A stretch of DNA of 64,000 nt from Durusdinium trenchii (lineage: Eukaryota > Sar > Dinophyceae > Suessiales > Symbiodiniaceae). Position numbers and translations under genes: made by a program. Every line of letters begins with the position of its first letter. The stretch's first letter is position 1. Below, in pieces: positions 29,213 to 38,697 of this stretch. Below the pieces are notes generated by a model. That model ran no database searches, was not told where the DNA came from, and saw nothing but the letters and a program-made list of their open reading frames with translations. The stretch spans positions 175,079 to 239,078 of the forward strand of contig CAXAMN010021224.1 in NCBI GenBank assembly GCA_963970005.1, written 5' to 3'.

Positions 29213-29437
29213 TCATGTTCTGCCACTTTTCCAGAGATTCTGGCATTCTCCCGGCAGTCCACATGGACTGCCACGGCTGAACTCACGCACAAACGTGCTA
29301 TTTCCGGTGATGGTGGACCGGAAGAGACACACGCCTCCACTCATGGGGCTGTCTGGATTTTCGTGTCGGATCACCACTTCAGACCAGTAAAGGGCCCCTC
29401 TTCGACACACAGACTTTCTCCCTTCTTTCAGAAGTAC
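29213..29437 (-). CDS. candidate terminal exon, unknown
   Basis: On the minus strand after GGGTGCAG the frame reads VLLKEGRKSVCRRGALYWSE, VVIRHENPDSPMSGGVCLFR, STITGNSTFVREFSRGSPCG and LPGECQNLWKSGRT, then TGA. The peptide has an ordinary amino-acid mix and four cysteines, with no recognised motif. The plus strand is also open over the same bases, and third-position bias is only moderate. The call is therefore tentative. Confidence 0.33.
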   Translation of the reverse strand, partial: VLLKEGRKSVCRRGALYWSEVVIRHENPDSPMSGGVCLFRSTITGNSTFVREFSRGSPCGLPGECQNLWKSGRT

Positions 29438-29463
29438 CTGCACCCGACTGACCCAGGACCTTA

Positions 29464-29535
29464 GGACATGGGACTTCCCCCTCTAAAAAGCAGGTCAGAC
29501 TGAGTCCCCATTTCACCAGCTACGAATGGGTCGAC
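29464..29535. repeat. foldback repeat, family A (minus orientation)
   Basis: Reverse complement of the family: starts GTCGACCCATTCGTAGCTGG at 29535 and ends near GTCCCATGTCC at 29464. Confidence 0.65.
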
Positions 29536-29605
29536 TTCAGGCACCATTGTCCTGGCGCGGGTTCGGTCCGCACCCGGGCGGGTGCGGGCCGGTCGCCTGT
29601 CCCAG

Positions 29606-29711
29606 GTCCATTTGGCGGCAGAATATGAACTCGAGGCGTTCGGGGCGGGCCCTGTGCGGAAAGCGGAGCGGAACAGGGTTGATGATTTGATGCTTAGAGT
29701 GGATACATCTA
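29606..29711 (+). CDS. candidate exon with good acceptor
   Basis: The acceptor GCCGGTCGCCTGTCCCAG ends at 29605 and a GTGAGC donor begins at 29712. The frame reads VHLAAEYELEAFGAGPVRKA then ERNRVDDLMLRVDTS. It is charged and helical, with high G/C at third positions in its first half. It starts in phase 0 and ends after the first base of a codon. A read-through frame to 29851 exists but loses the bias. No family is recognised. Confidence 0.48.
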
Positions 29712-30065
29712 GTGAGCCGCCCTTAGCCACGCCCTTGGTGTTTTTTTCAGAGGGGATACCCCTGTTCGTGAACAACCAACCGCAACTGCCCTCTAGAACT
29801 GCCCATTTCTGTTTTGCAAGTCAGTATTGTGTTCAATCTATGTTGCTGTAAAGGTTGTTATTAGATGCTGATACAGCCTCATGTAAACTTTGCTGTTGTC
29901 ACCAAACATCAACGACAAGATACCTCAGAACCAATGTGGACTGTGTAGTTGTATGTATGTTCATATATGTATGGTACCAACCTGGCCCCTCTATGATTCC
30001 GAACGTCGAACATCGTTGGTAGGGAAGCAAGGGATCAGTGCTTTCGAACCTGAGGAGCAAACACC

Positions 30066-30255
30066 AGTGGTGAACAACGAGTAGTAGCAAACGGCATCGC
30101 TATAATTATTAGGAGCAAGAAGCTACTAGTAGCTCCTGGCATTACTACAACTATAGTAACAAGGGCTATTAGGAACAAGAAGCATCAGAGGGCTACTAGT
30201 AGCCCCCGGCATTTCTAGTCGTAACAAGGGCATCGCTACTAGAAGCTACTAGCAC
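30066..30255. repeat. CTACTAGTAGC / AGTAACAAG repeat cluster (family H)
   Basis: Multiple near-copies of GCTACTAGTAGC, CTATAGTAACAAGGGC and GGAGCAAGAAGC in about 190 bp. CTACTAGTAG is itself palindromic, so parts can fold back. It is related to 15398-15505. Confidence 0.78.
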
Positions 30256-30358
30256 CTCTCGCCCCAAGCGGTGACCTCTTTTCGGGGCTATGAATGGACA
30301 CCCGGAATCCGTGGTGTCAGATGGCAGAGCAGTGAAAGGTTGGTATTTCTTGGTTTTC

Positions 30359-30467
30359 CCAGACGCTCCGTGGGTCCCGAACCAAACCATAGGGCTTGGT
30401 TCAGGTCCGGACCCCTCTAGAGGATTCGGGTCCGACCCCTGCATATGAGGGTCCAGGAGCGTCTGGT
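30359..30467. repeat. foldback repeat, family E
   Basis: CAGACGCTCC at the left and GGAGCGTCTG at the right are exact inverses. Inside are GGTCCGGACCCC and ATTCGGGTCCGACCCC, which also pair in part. Relatives lie at 15690, 32869 and 33171, and partial copies at 41260 and 42180. Confidence 0.82.
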
Positions 30468-30885
30468 TTTGATCCATTGATCCCGGAAGATCCTCCGTGG
30501 CGCACATCGAAAGCTATGCCTGGCGATGAGATGGGGGCGTGAAGATCCTCTAGCGAAAGCATCGATCATGGCTGTGCTTATGAGGGATCACTGGTTTCTG
30601 GGGCATCAAAGTGATCACTCATTGGTTCTATAAGCGATTTGGGTGAGTTTCATGGGTGCTTTCTGTTTCCACGGCCACTTCTGTTCGAAGAAGGTCACAA
30701 AACACAACACCGGCTCGTGATGACTGGCGGGTTTTTCCTTCATGATTTGTGATGACTGGTGGGTTTTCCTATTATGTTTTCCTCCATGATCGTTGGAGGT
30801 GGTGCGGTGCTTCCGTGTGACGCACGGACGTACGATTCACATCTTCTGACGCACGTCGTCATCGTGCGCAGCTCGTGAGATCATA

Positions 30886-30972
30886 CCCAGACACGCCATG
30901 TCTGTCATATATGCCGCCCCAAATCAACGGCATATATGGCAGTCCCAGTGGCAGTCCCATGGAGTGTCTGGG
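30886..30972. repeat. foldback repeat, family D
   Basis: CCCAGACACGCCATG (30886-30900) and the inverse ending GGAGTGTCTGGG (30972). The inner GTCATATATGCCG pairs with CGGCATATATGGC. It ends about 90 bp before the exon at 31062. Confidence 0.85.
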
Positions 30973-31061
30973 ATATTGTGTGTGTTTATCGTGAGATCAT
31001 ATGTGGACCCTCACCTCGTCGTCAATCGATCTCACCTCGTCGTCGATCGGTTTCCTTCCAG

Positions 31062-31142
31062 CTCCCAATCCCGAAGGACAACACCAACTCCCGTCAGTCG
31101 AAGGTGCCGACGCGTCAGCTCAAAGCACCGGAAACAGCTCAG
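31062..31142 (+). CDS. candidate 81-bp phase-0 exon
   Basis: A pyrimidine-rich acceptor (GATCGGTTTCCTTCCAG, ending 31061) and a GTGCAC donor bound exactly 27 codons. The peptide is LPIPKDNTNSRQSKVPTRQL then KAPETAQ, hydrophilic, basic and probably disordered. About three quarters of third positions are G/C. Both ends are phase 0. Opposite-strand frames are open too, but without matching splice sites. No family is recognised. Confidence 0.5.
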
Positions 31143-31388
31143 GTGCACAGCTATTTTGGCTATCTCATCATCGACACTGCTGCTTGGCGTCGGTTCTGGG
31201 CGTCCGTTCTCGACCAATTCATGGGTTCCTGTATGTTCCTGTCGACGCGGCGTCGCGCAGCAGCTTAGTAGGTGGTACGGTGGTACGGGCATGTTTTTTT
31301 CTGCTTTGAAGGTATGTCGTCGCGTCGTAGATGATCGTAATATATCGTAAATGTAAATTGAATAACTACTCCTTAAACTAATGTAACT

Positions 31389-31463
31389 AGACTCTTGATT
31401 AATAACCCCAGCCATTTGAATTGAATATCCTCTTCATATGGAGGGTTTATTAATCAAGAGTCT
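31389..31463. repeat. foldback repeat, 17-bp perfect arms (family J)
   Basis: AGACTCTTGATTAATAA (31389-31405) and TTATTAATCAAGAGTCT (31447-31463) are exact inverses around 41 bp. Single arms recur at 53689 (AGACTCTTGATTGCTAACCC) and 54348 (AATCAAGAGTCTACA). Confidence 0.92.
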
Positions 31464-32236
31464 GCATTACTCAAGAATCGTAGAGGACCAGCGATGTTTT
31501 TGTTGAGCTCCTGGGCTGGACAGTCGAGCATAGTCGAGCCAGTTCCAGGAGGTTTTGTGAGAGGAGGGCCTCCGTCTCACTGGAAGTGGATGACCAGCGA
31601 CAAGTGACATCTCCTCTTGCAAACTGTGACATAAACACTCCATCTCAATGTTAGTGAGTCAGACTGTACATCAGGACTTTTCTTAGCTCAACTCCAGCCT
31701 GACCTCCAGCCTAACCGGAAGATCCCAACCCAAGCTCTAGTGGAACAAGTTCTTTGGATTTCTTTGGTAAGCCACTGAATGCGATGATTGAAGTCCTTCA
31801 TGTAAGTAAAGCATGACCTACATTCACCACCCTCAGATTGGCAAACCCCTCATGTCGGCAAGATGTGCCACCATGGATCGTCAATGAGTTGAAAAAGCGA
31901 CCAAGTCACCAAGTCTCCAGTGGACAGCGGCGACTGTTATGAGCAGCAACAGCTGTGGATGGCTCTACTCTCACCTGTCCCAATCTGGGCTCCCAATTTC
32001 TTCAGGGCCTCCAATCTTGGAACGGAAAGGCTGCCCACCAGACGCACCCACCTCACCACCTCACAACAGACACACCCACCTCACCCACCTCTCCCGGTTT
32101 CTTTCGCAGTCTTTCCCACCGCTCTTTTCTCCTGGGCGGATTCGGATTGACTCGGACTCGACGGCGAAAGTACCACATCGCCCAGACAGCTCCACGACTT
32201 GGACATCTCAAGAAATATACCTATAAGTCTCAGTTC

Positions 32237-32334
32237 GTACCTCGGAAAATGGGTACAGTCGTACCTGTTTTTAAGGGGTCATGTCCCATTTTCTAAGGTA
32301 CTTTGGAGGGTCCAGGTATATATATATATATATT
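32237..32334. repeat. foldback repeat, family A, with TA run
   Basis: GTACCTCGGAAAATGGG pairs with CCCATTTTCTAAGGTAC (two mismatched bases in the stem), loop about 37 bp, then CTTTGGAGGGTCCAGG and a (TA)n run. This is the clearest view of the family A hairpin. Confidence 0.9.
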
Positions 32335-32671
32335 GGGTTTGTCCATGTCTGTCCTAACTTGCCTGTAACAGTCAATAAACAAGAACATCACTATGTTCGA
32401 ACAAGGCTTGCAACTGTTTCACCATCATCCACTGTTGCTAATAGGATAGACCCAACCCATACAATCCATTTGACCTCTGTTTTGATTGAACGGAACCAGT
32501 TTTTGGGCACTCCAAAACAGGGGTCAATCTAGCAAAGATTCAACACCGAAATCTTATGATGTTAAGAACTCTTCAAATCTTTCGAACTTTCACGTCCTAA
32601 TCTTGCCATGGTTCCACTCCCTTCTCACGTGTCACCCAGCTCTCGCTGCTCCGGCGCTCCGGCGCGCCCAG

Positions 32672-32779
32672 GTGGTCTTCGTGGAACTCAGCGCTCTACT
32701 CATCATCACCGAAGCGGCGGATGTGCCCAAGGACTTCACCCGTGGCTTCGTGGCGTGCCTCGGACAGGGACTCATTGGA
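32672..32779 (+). CDS. candidate exon, hydrophobic and acidic
   Basis: After GCTCCGGCGCGCCCAG the frame reads VVFVELSALLIITEAADVPK then DFTRGFVACLGQGLIGR. About three quarters of third positions are G/C, and the bias ends near 32779, but a clear GT donor is not seen there (GTTGCAG at about 32782 is possible). The first 13 residues are hydrophobic. The minus strand is also open. No family is recognised. Confidence 0.38.
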
Positions 32780-33170
32780 AGAGTTGCAGTCTGTCGCTAC
32801 TTCTGAAGAGCCACACAGAGAGTCTGTCGCGAAAAAGGATGGATGGAGAATGAAGGTGTACACCCAGACGCTCATGGACCCTCCTAAGTAGGGGCGAGAC
32901 CCGAATCCTCTGGAGGGGTCCCAGACCGTCAAATCCTAGGTTTTGAGGGACCAAAGCCCGTTTGGAGCGTTTGGGCAATTCATTTTTTGGAGAGCATGTT
33001 GTTGGCTTTTCTGGGGGTTCCGGCAGTATGAGCCTTGATATGCCTGTCAGTGTTTCAATCAGAGACCCCTCATCTGCTGCGAAAGGGAACCGGGTCAGTC
33101 ACCCCCCAAACATTGGGGTCGAAAGAAAGCACAGTACAGGCCCATATACTGTAGCTGCCTAGGTTCAGCC

Positions 33171-33280
33171 CAGACGCTCTGTGAAACACGCCCAACTGGG
33201 TCCCGAACCAAGCCCTAGGGATTGGTGAGAAGGTCCGGACCCCTTGAGGATTCAGGTCCCTGGTTCCGGAGGGTCCAGGG
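33171..33280. repeat. foldback repeat, family E (diverged)
   Basis: CCCAGACGCTCTGTGAAAC, GGTCCCGAACCAAGCCCTAG, GGTCCGGACCCC and GGTTCCGGAGGGTCCAGGG follow the order of 30359-30467. The right terminus is changed. Confidence 0.7.
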
Positions 33281-33616
33281 TCGCGGGGTGGGTGGAAATC
33301 ACTTCAATCACAGTCAGTTCGCACCCCAAGGCCTCAAGGAAGGGGCCTCCGGGGGTTGGGTTCAAGAACTCCGGAGCTTCCAAGTCGTGCTTCCTCCATA
33401 TTTCAAGGGTTTCCATCGAAGGTGACAGGTGAGTCTTGGTGCTCCATGGCAGAGCATGGCATCGCACCCAAACTTGGAGGATCTGGATCAAAGGGAAGCT
33501 CTGGAATTGAGGTCCTGGATGAGATTAAGCAGACTTCGGTGGGCCAAACCGACCAAATGTGTCGATGTTGGTGCGCATGGTGAAGCGGTTTAGACCTCAG
33601 CTTTTTGGGGTCCATA

Positions 33617-33680
33617 CCCAGACACTCCATTCCATGGGACTGCCATAGATGCCGATCATGACAGACATGGAGTGTCTGGG
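33617..33680. repeat. foldback repeat, family D, 14-bp perfect arms
   Basis: CCCAGACACTCCAT (33617-33630) and ATGGAGTGTCTGGG (33667-33680), only 64 bp overall. It ends 22 bp before the exon at 33703. Confidence 0.92.
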
Positions 33681-33702
33681 ACATACAGTTGGCGGATCTC
33701 AG

Positions 33703-33875
33703 GACTCAGGACATTGGACACGTCGCGCTCCTTCACGGCCGACGTACTGAGGATTTGCTTGTGCTATTCCGTGGCCGCCGCCTTGATCTCAGGCATCGAT
33801 CATGACCTACCAGCGCCCCGGGTTGAAGCAAAAATGAAACGGGTTCTAGCAGAAGCCTCCAAGATCAGATGTTGA
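33703..33875 (+). CDS. candidate terminal exon
   Basis: After TGGCGGATCTCAG the frame reads LRTLDTSRSFTADVLRICLC, YSVAAALISGIDHDLPAPRV and EAKMKRVLAEASKIRC, then TGA at 33873-33875. The early part is G/C-biased. CYSVAAALISGI is a short hydrophobic patch and the end is basic and helical. It starts two bases into a codon. A family D foldback lies directly upstream. No family is recognised. Read as the last coding exon of a plus-strand gene. Confidence 0.47.
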
Positions 33876-34414
33876 CAGGCTATACAACAGGTCAGGTTGA
33901 ATGCACTGGGTTTTGTGAATCCTGAAAATCCAAGCGCCATTATATGTTCTTTAGCCAACAACCATTGAGCCATATTGAGGCATTCTTTTACTAATGACTT
34001 TAAACTACAAGACCACAGGCCAACCTTTCCCTAGAAGTCCAGTTCGACTATATTTTGACCGACTGAAGTAAAGGAAGCTCCCTTTCTGCAGGTCCCCTAG
34101 TCTTTCATTCATACTCTTTGAATGCTAGGGTTTTTGCGTTTTGATGGGCTTTTAGGACCGGATCAGCCACGTCTGACAAAAATCCGTCGACGACACGACG
34201 CCAACATCGATGGAAGTCCATACCAGCACCCTCCAACCTCTAAGAGGCTATTTATAGACACCTCTTGGAGGGTGGCACCGGGCGTGCTATGCAAGGTGCT
34301 TGCTTAGTATCCTTTTCTTCGGTTTTCGCTGCAAGATCTCTGTTCTCAATACGGTCATTATACTTAATTAAGATTAATTAAGAATAATTCTTAAGGTTTC
34401 AATCAGTACCTTAA
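33876..34414. other. non-coding, partial repeat
   Basis: CCTCTAAGAGGCTATTTATAG then ACACCTCTTGGAGGG (34236-34273) matches 59184-59233 and is a small repeat. The rest is A/T-rich with no exon. Confidence 0.45.
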
Positions 34415-34760
34415 TCACTCAGTCATCTGTCGCGGATCATGCTCCCAGACCCTCCATACATTCCGCAGAGAAGGCTGTGACCGAGGCGTCTTGACCCGAC
34501 CCGCGACGATCGCTCTCAGCGCTCTCGACCCACGTCTCGCCACGTCGATGTCCGCGCTGCGCACGGCTTCTTCGATGTCCGCCGATGTCGCGTGGCGGCT
34601 CCGTTCGCGCGCGGTGGCGAACGGCGCCCGCCGTTCGCTGAGGACTGGGATCGCTCGAGTACCGTGGACTTCTTGTTCTTCTCGTCGATGGCCCCACTGA
34701 GCCAATACTTTGGCGCCTCGGACTCGGCTGTTGGTTTTCCTGGGCAGCCAAGTCTCTGAC
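34415..34760 (-). pseudogene. minus-strand gene fragment, unknown
   Basis: The first part (about 34760-34650) reads GKPTAESEAPKYWLSGAIDE then KNKKSTVLERSQSS. A plausible acceptor, GATCCCAGTCCTCAG, follows, and another frame continues ERRAPFATARERSRHATSAD, IEEAVRSADIDVARRGSRAL and RAIVAGRVKTPRSQP to a TGA at 34415. About three quarters of third positions are G/C. SADIEEAVR / SADIDVARR looks like a short internal repeat in an amphipathic helix. The frame change may be an intron or an indel. The plus strand is also open (MTRPATIALSALDPRLATSM), so strand is likely but not certain. Confidence 0.43.
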
Positions 34761-35493
34761 CGCAAGAAGACAAGAAGAGTTCGGGGTGATTTGGTGACAT
34801 GTCAAATCCTTTAAACCGCTGGTGGTTCAAAGGCCGATGGATTTTCTGGGCCAGGCATTATAGTGAGACTCCTTGTCCGCGCATGCGGCTGCGGCCACTG
34901 TTCAAGTACTGATTGCTGACACATGGAGCTGGGTGCGGGAAGTGAAGAAGTAGGAGACCACCAGGAAATTCAAGAAGTAGGAGACCACCAGTCCAGGAGT
35001 GATTCTTGATTAGGACTTCCCCCCCGAATTTGGATCGTAAGACCTGGGATTCTTAAGGCGGTCTTCGGAATCGCTCGGCGAGCGAAACACCCAAACGCGC
35101 CACAGAAACCCTGGTATCCTCGGTTGCTGGTTGCTAAGAGGTTGCAAAGAGGTTAAGTCGTCGCTTCCTCAAAGAAAGTATGTACACACACCTGGACCTG
35201 AATTTCGGGCGTGTCCTGTTTGGAGGTCCCTGATCGTGGTGGGCTGGGGCTTTGGAAGTCAGGTGACCCCGGAATGGAGGTCTAGGCATGTGTCGCTCCG
35301 ATCAACTTCCAGCACTCAGCGGATCGGAGAAATCGGTCACCCCGAACACACCAACTAGACACAGAATAGGAGTGGGGGCTTTCTGCTTGGGTTTTCACTG
35401 GGCTCATGAGGGAGTTCTACCAACCTATAAGAGGGTGGAAGTTTCTGGGCGATGCCGACGTCTTCTCAAGAGGTGGAGTTTGGGGCGATTCGG

Positions 35494-35516
35494 AACCCTA
35501 AACCCTAAACCCTAAA
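35494..35516. repeat. interstitial telomere-like tract
   Basis: Just over three units of CCCTAAA (AACCCTAAACCCTAAACCCT then AAA), the TTTAGGG type known from plants and reported for dinoflagellates. A single further GAACCCTAAAACC lies at about 35687. It is surrounded by ordinary sequence, so it is interstitial, not a chromosome end. Confidence 0.85.
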
Positions 35517-36075
35517 TTCGGACGTCTTCTGCCAGGTGCTTTTCAAGTGATTGCGCTTTTGCTGGCCAAAGCAGCTGCCAGCACCATCCTTCTCAAGCAT
35601 CCTCGACGGCAGTCCGAAAGACATCGGCGGCAGTCGACACCTTTGAACCCTTGTTTCACCAATCCCATGTCGACTGCACCACTTGGGAACCCTAAAACCA
35701 AGAGAGATTAAGTGACCTTATAGGACCTTACTGGGGTACCTATGGCAATGGGATAGTCTATAGGGTTCTTCGACCTCTGGTGGAAGCACAACAAGACCCA
35801 ACCAGTGGGGTATGAGTCTGACTAGTCGGAGCCGTTCCGCTGGAGACCGCGGAGATGCCGAGCGGGTCCGCAGCGTTTGATATGCGTGTGGTGCCGAACG
35901 GAGGGGGAGAGGGAGGGAGGCTCCGAGATGCCCTATAATGGAGCAGAGAGTGGACCTCTAGCTTCGGAAGAGTGGATTGCCCTTTATACCTGGTTTCACC
36001 CAAGTCTGGATGGAACTCCCTTGGGCCACTTCCTTTGCTTGAGGATCTCAAGCAAGCCATAATTCAATCAACCAT

Positions 36076-36180
36076 TCCCAGACACTCCAGTCCATGTATG
36101 GCATATTCACATGCATTGACCCCAGGTCAACCACCCCAATGTAGGTAAATATGATATACATAGCACGGAGTTTTTGGGAT
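36076..36180. repeat. foldback repeat, family D (diverged)
   Basis: CCCAGACACTCCAGTCCATG at the left and GCACGGAGTTTTTGGG at the right. The inner TATGGCATATTCAC is matched by GTAAATATGATATAC. Confidence 0.65.
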
Positions 36181-36379
36181 TTGTTTCTGGTTGTCTAGTT
36201 GATTGTCTGGATTTCCAGGTATTGACTTTTGGGGGCATTGGGGACACGCCACTAAGCAAGAGGTGGCAAGTGCATCATATGAACCTGGCTTGTTGCAGAT
36301 GCTGCCCATCATCAGGTGGACAGTTCATACTTAAGTCTTCATTTTCCAGGGAGACTGAGGGAGTCCAAGTCTTCCCCAG

Positions 36380-36495
36380 CTCAGCGAGTGGTGTCGGAAC
36401 CTGGGAGCGACCCAGTTCTTCTCACTTCGGCGCCCGACCCGGTTCTGACCCGACACCTTCGCCCGGCCACTCTCCCATTGGTTCGGGCCCGACAG
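36380..36495 (+). CDS. candidate exon, unknown
   Basis: The acceptor CCAAGTCTTCCCCAG (ending 36379) opens QRVVSEPGSDPVLLTSAPDP then VLTRHLRPATLPLVRARQ, ending at the donor GTTCTTT (GT at 36496). A competing frame, LSEWCRNLGATQFFSLRRPT, stops at a TGA. Third positions are moderately G/C-rich. It begins two bases into a codon and ends on a codon boundary. No family is recognised. Confidence 0.42.
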
Positions 36496-37531
36496 GTTCT
36501 TTAGGGCACAGAAGAATAGGCGGCTTCGTGGTACAACTGGTCAATGCCTGTTGCCTGTTGACTCCTGTGATGTTTCACTGTCACTGGTGCCAAGGCAGGA
36601 CTTCATGTACTTACGATGTCACTATGACTCTCGGCTCCGCCAAGGGTTGGATCCTGGAGGAGGATCGAGGAGGATCGACGTGGTTCACAGAGATCAAAGA
36701 GTCTTTGCGTCCTTTGTGGTACAAGGAAGGACTCTTCTTCTTCGGACCACCCGTGCACCATGCTGAAGTCCATAAAAAAACCATATATATATATATATTA
36801 TCGATGGACAAAATATGACAACATCTTAACGGTTGAAGAAGGGTCATTAAGTTCAACTCTACTTGTCCAGATGGTGCGTCAAATGCTTGTTTAGGCCTCC
36901 CAATCATTTCATGATAGTTGGAGCCGGACACCCAACAACCATACAAAAAATGCACGATCAATGCATGTTTTCCCAAACAACCACTTGAAGATGTAAAGGG
37001 ATCTCCATGGGAGCAGCTATTGGTTTTCTGGTAGGGACTGGGTTTCCGAGCTGAGTGGCTTTCGCTCGAGTGGACTGAGGATGTTTGCTTGGATCAGCTG
37101 GAAGCATGCTTTGCCAAGCTGGCCATTACCGAGACCAAGCTGGATATTTGGGAGGACATGACCGAAGGAAATTTTTCAGGCGCCCAGGTCTTGTCCAAGG
37201 GGTTGTTACATGGAAACTGATTGCGCTTTCTTTTTAAGCCTCTCGCCTAAGACATTCTGTATGGAATCACCCAAAAGCCACCCCAACCCTTTCTGCCCAG
37301 ATGGGCTCTCCATGGCAGTCGGGCCCTGCATCCACCGAAATGGGGGAAAACGGACCCGAGCCAAACCCTATGTGTGTTGCCTTCAGGGGCCTGGATTCTT
37401 AGGGTAGGGTCATGGCACGTCATGTTCCATTTTGAGGTATTTATACCCATCGACACAATGGTTGACCTGGTTTCGTAACTTTTGTAGTGTAAAATCCTGG
37501 GTAAAACAATGGTTCTTTTTCTGGCGGACCG
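36496..37531. other. non-coding
   Basis: A (TA)n run at about 36782-36799 and the reverse of the TTTTACACTACAAAA phrase at about 37481-37495. A plus frame running through the TA run is not credible as a gene. Confidence 0.45.
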
Positions 37532-38036
37532 GTGACGTCTGACGTTGAGAACCCCCCCCACCCCATGCGCCATCCTCCGCTGCGTCGCCGCGTTGAGGAA
37601 CCCTCCAAGATCCACTTCGAGGACTTCGCCACCGTCCTGGAGAGCTGGGGCCACTCCGCTGGGAATTCCCGACGTTCCACCGCATTCCCGAACGCGTTTG
37701 GGCGTTCAGGGCACCCGTTGACGATTCACATTGATGGCATGGACTCTTTTGGAAGACGAGTTTCCTCCGCCACCAACACGTCCGTGTGGTGCTACGCCGT
37801 CTCTTTTCTCTGCCCTCGCCATCTCCTCTGCTCGTCCGGTGGCATCTCCATCCAGGCATCTCCGACGACGCGATCTTCGCGGGCTTCCACCGCCTGGACG
37901 TGGCTTGGTCGACGCGTTAGACGTGTTACGCCCGCCGCCGTTGCCGTTGATCCACTGCCCTCTGACCGGCGACGCGCGGTTGGTGCGTCGGAGGTGGGTT
38001 TTCTCACGGGTGAAGGGGTGGAGCAGGGTGGGCCAC
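37532..38036 (+). pseudogene. G/C-rich coding-like patch, frame unresolved
   Basis: About 500 bp with strong third-position G/C bias. The first part reads TSDVENPPHPMRHPPLRRRV then EEPSKIHFEDFATVLESWGH in one plus frame. The middle reads SPLLVRWHLHPGISDDAIFA then GFHRLDVAWSTR in a second. The end reads LPLIHCPLTGDARLVRRRWV in the third, which is open all the way from 37731. Frame changes of this kind mean either introns or a decaying gene. Minus-strand frames are open too (VAPALQDGGEVLEVDLGGFL). No family is recognised. Confidence 0.35.
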
Positions 38037-38697
38037 TGATGAAGGTGCCGCACCAATGGTGGGAAGGTCGGTTTTTGAAAGGAATGATGATTGAACCTAG
38101 TTCATCTGGTTCTTCACCAGTCCCAATCCAGTAACGGCACCGCCCCTCCGTTCGTTGGGCACCCGTCTCTCCATGGAACTGGAGGCTGACGTCTCGGTGG
38201 AGGGAGAGCTAGCCGCTGTCGTGATGTCCGCTGTCTGAATCAGACCTGAGGTAACATGGTTCTATTGTGGTTCAGGTGTCGTGAGGGAATGCAGTATGAG
38301 CCAATCAATATCATAATTATGTGTAGGATGGATTTTGGTCGTGTTTCATCAATCCGGATGCTCGTCGTCCGAATTGGGATGTCTCCAAACCCATTGGACG
38401 CAGACTCTACCTGTGACCGGCGTCGGATCGACGAGACGAGGCCGGATTCTCGGGGCCTCCGGATCGAATCTCCATCCAAATCCTGCTGGGATTCGTGCAT
38501 GAAGCCAGGAAAACATCAATTTCACTTCTACATTTTCCTACCTGGACCTTCATTTCAGGGTGATCAAGACTAGCAGGTAGTGTAGGGTAGTCCATTGGAG
38601 ATTGACCCCGAAAGGAAGCTGCTGGTAGATGGTCCCCACCAATGATCGCCTCACGTGGATCAGGTGGAACAGGTGGGCTACGTTGGCCTTAATGAAT
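38037..38697. other. non-coding, nothing firm
   Basis: TAGTGTAGGGTAGTCCATTGG at about 38578 echoes the core of the family F repeat at 59500. Confidence 0.4.

Larger units (their letters stand above)
29712..31061. other. intron-like with repeat clusters
   Basis: It holds the family H cluster (30066-30255), a family E foldback (30359-30467) and a family D foldback (30886-30972). No exon was identified. Confidence 0.5.
31143..32671. other. intron-like with foldbacks
   Basis: Contains the 17-bp-armed foldback at 31389-31463 and the family A copy with a TA run at 32237-32334. Frames at 31920-32296 are unbiased and cross repeats. Confidence 0.45.
32780..33702. other. repeat-rich, no exon called
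   Basis: Two family E relatives (about 32869-32990 and 33171-33280) and a perfect family D foldback (33617-33680) occupy much of it. Confidence 0.5.
34761..36379. other. non-coding with telomere-like tract and repeats
   Basis: Includes the CCCTAAA tract at 35494-35516, a relative of ACTGGGGTACC...GGGATAGTC at about 35729, and a family D foldback at 36076-36180. A G/C patch at 35830-35935 (plus VPLETAEMPSGSAAFDMRVV) may be an exon, but the opposite strand is equally open. Confidence 0.45.

Noticed and set aside
36174..36818. 214-codon plus-strand ORF
   Set aside because: It ends in a (TA)n microsatellite and its biased part is better explained by an exon in another frame at 36380-36495.
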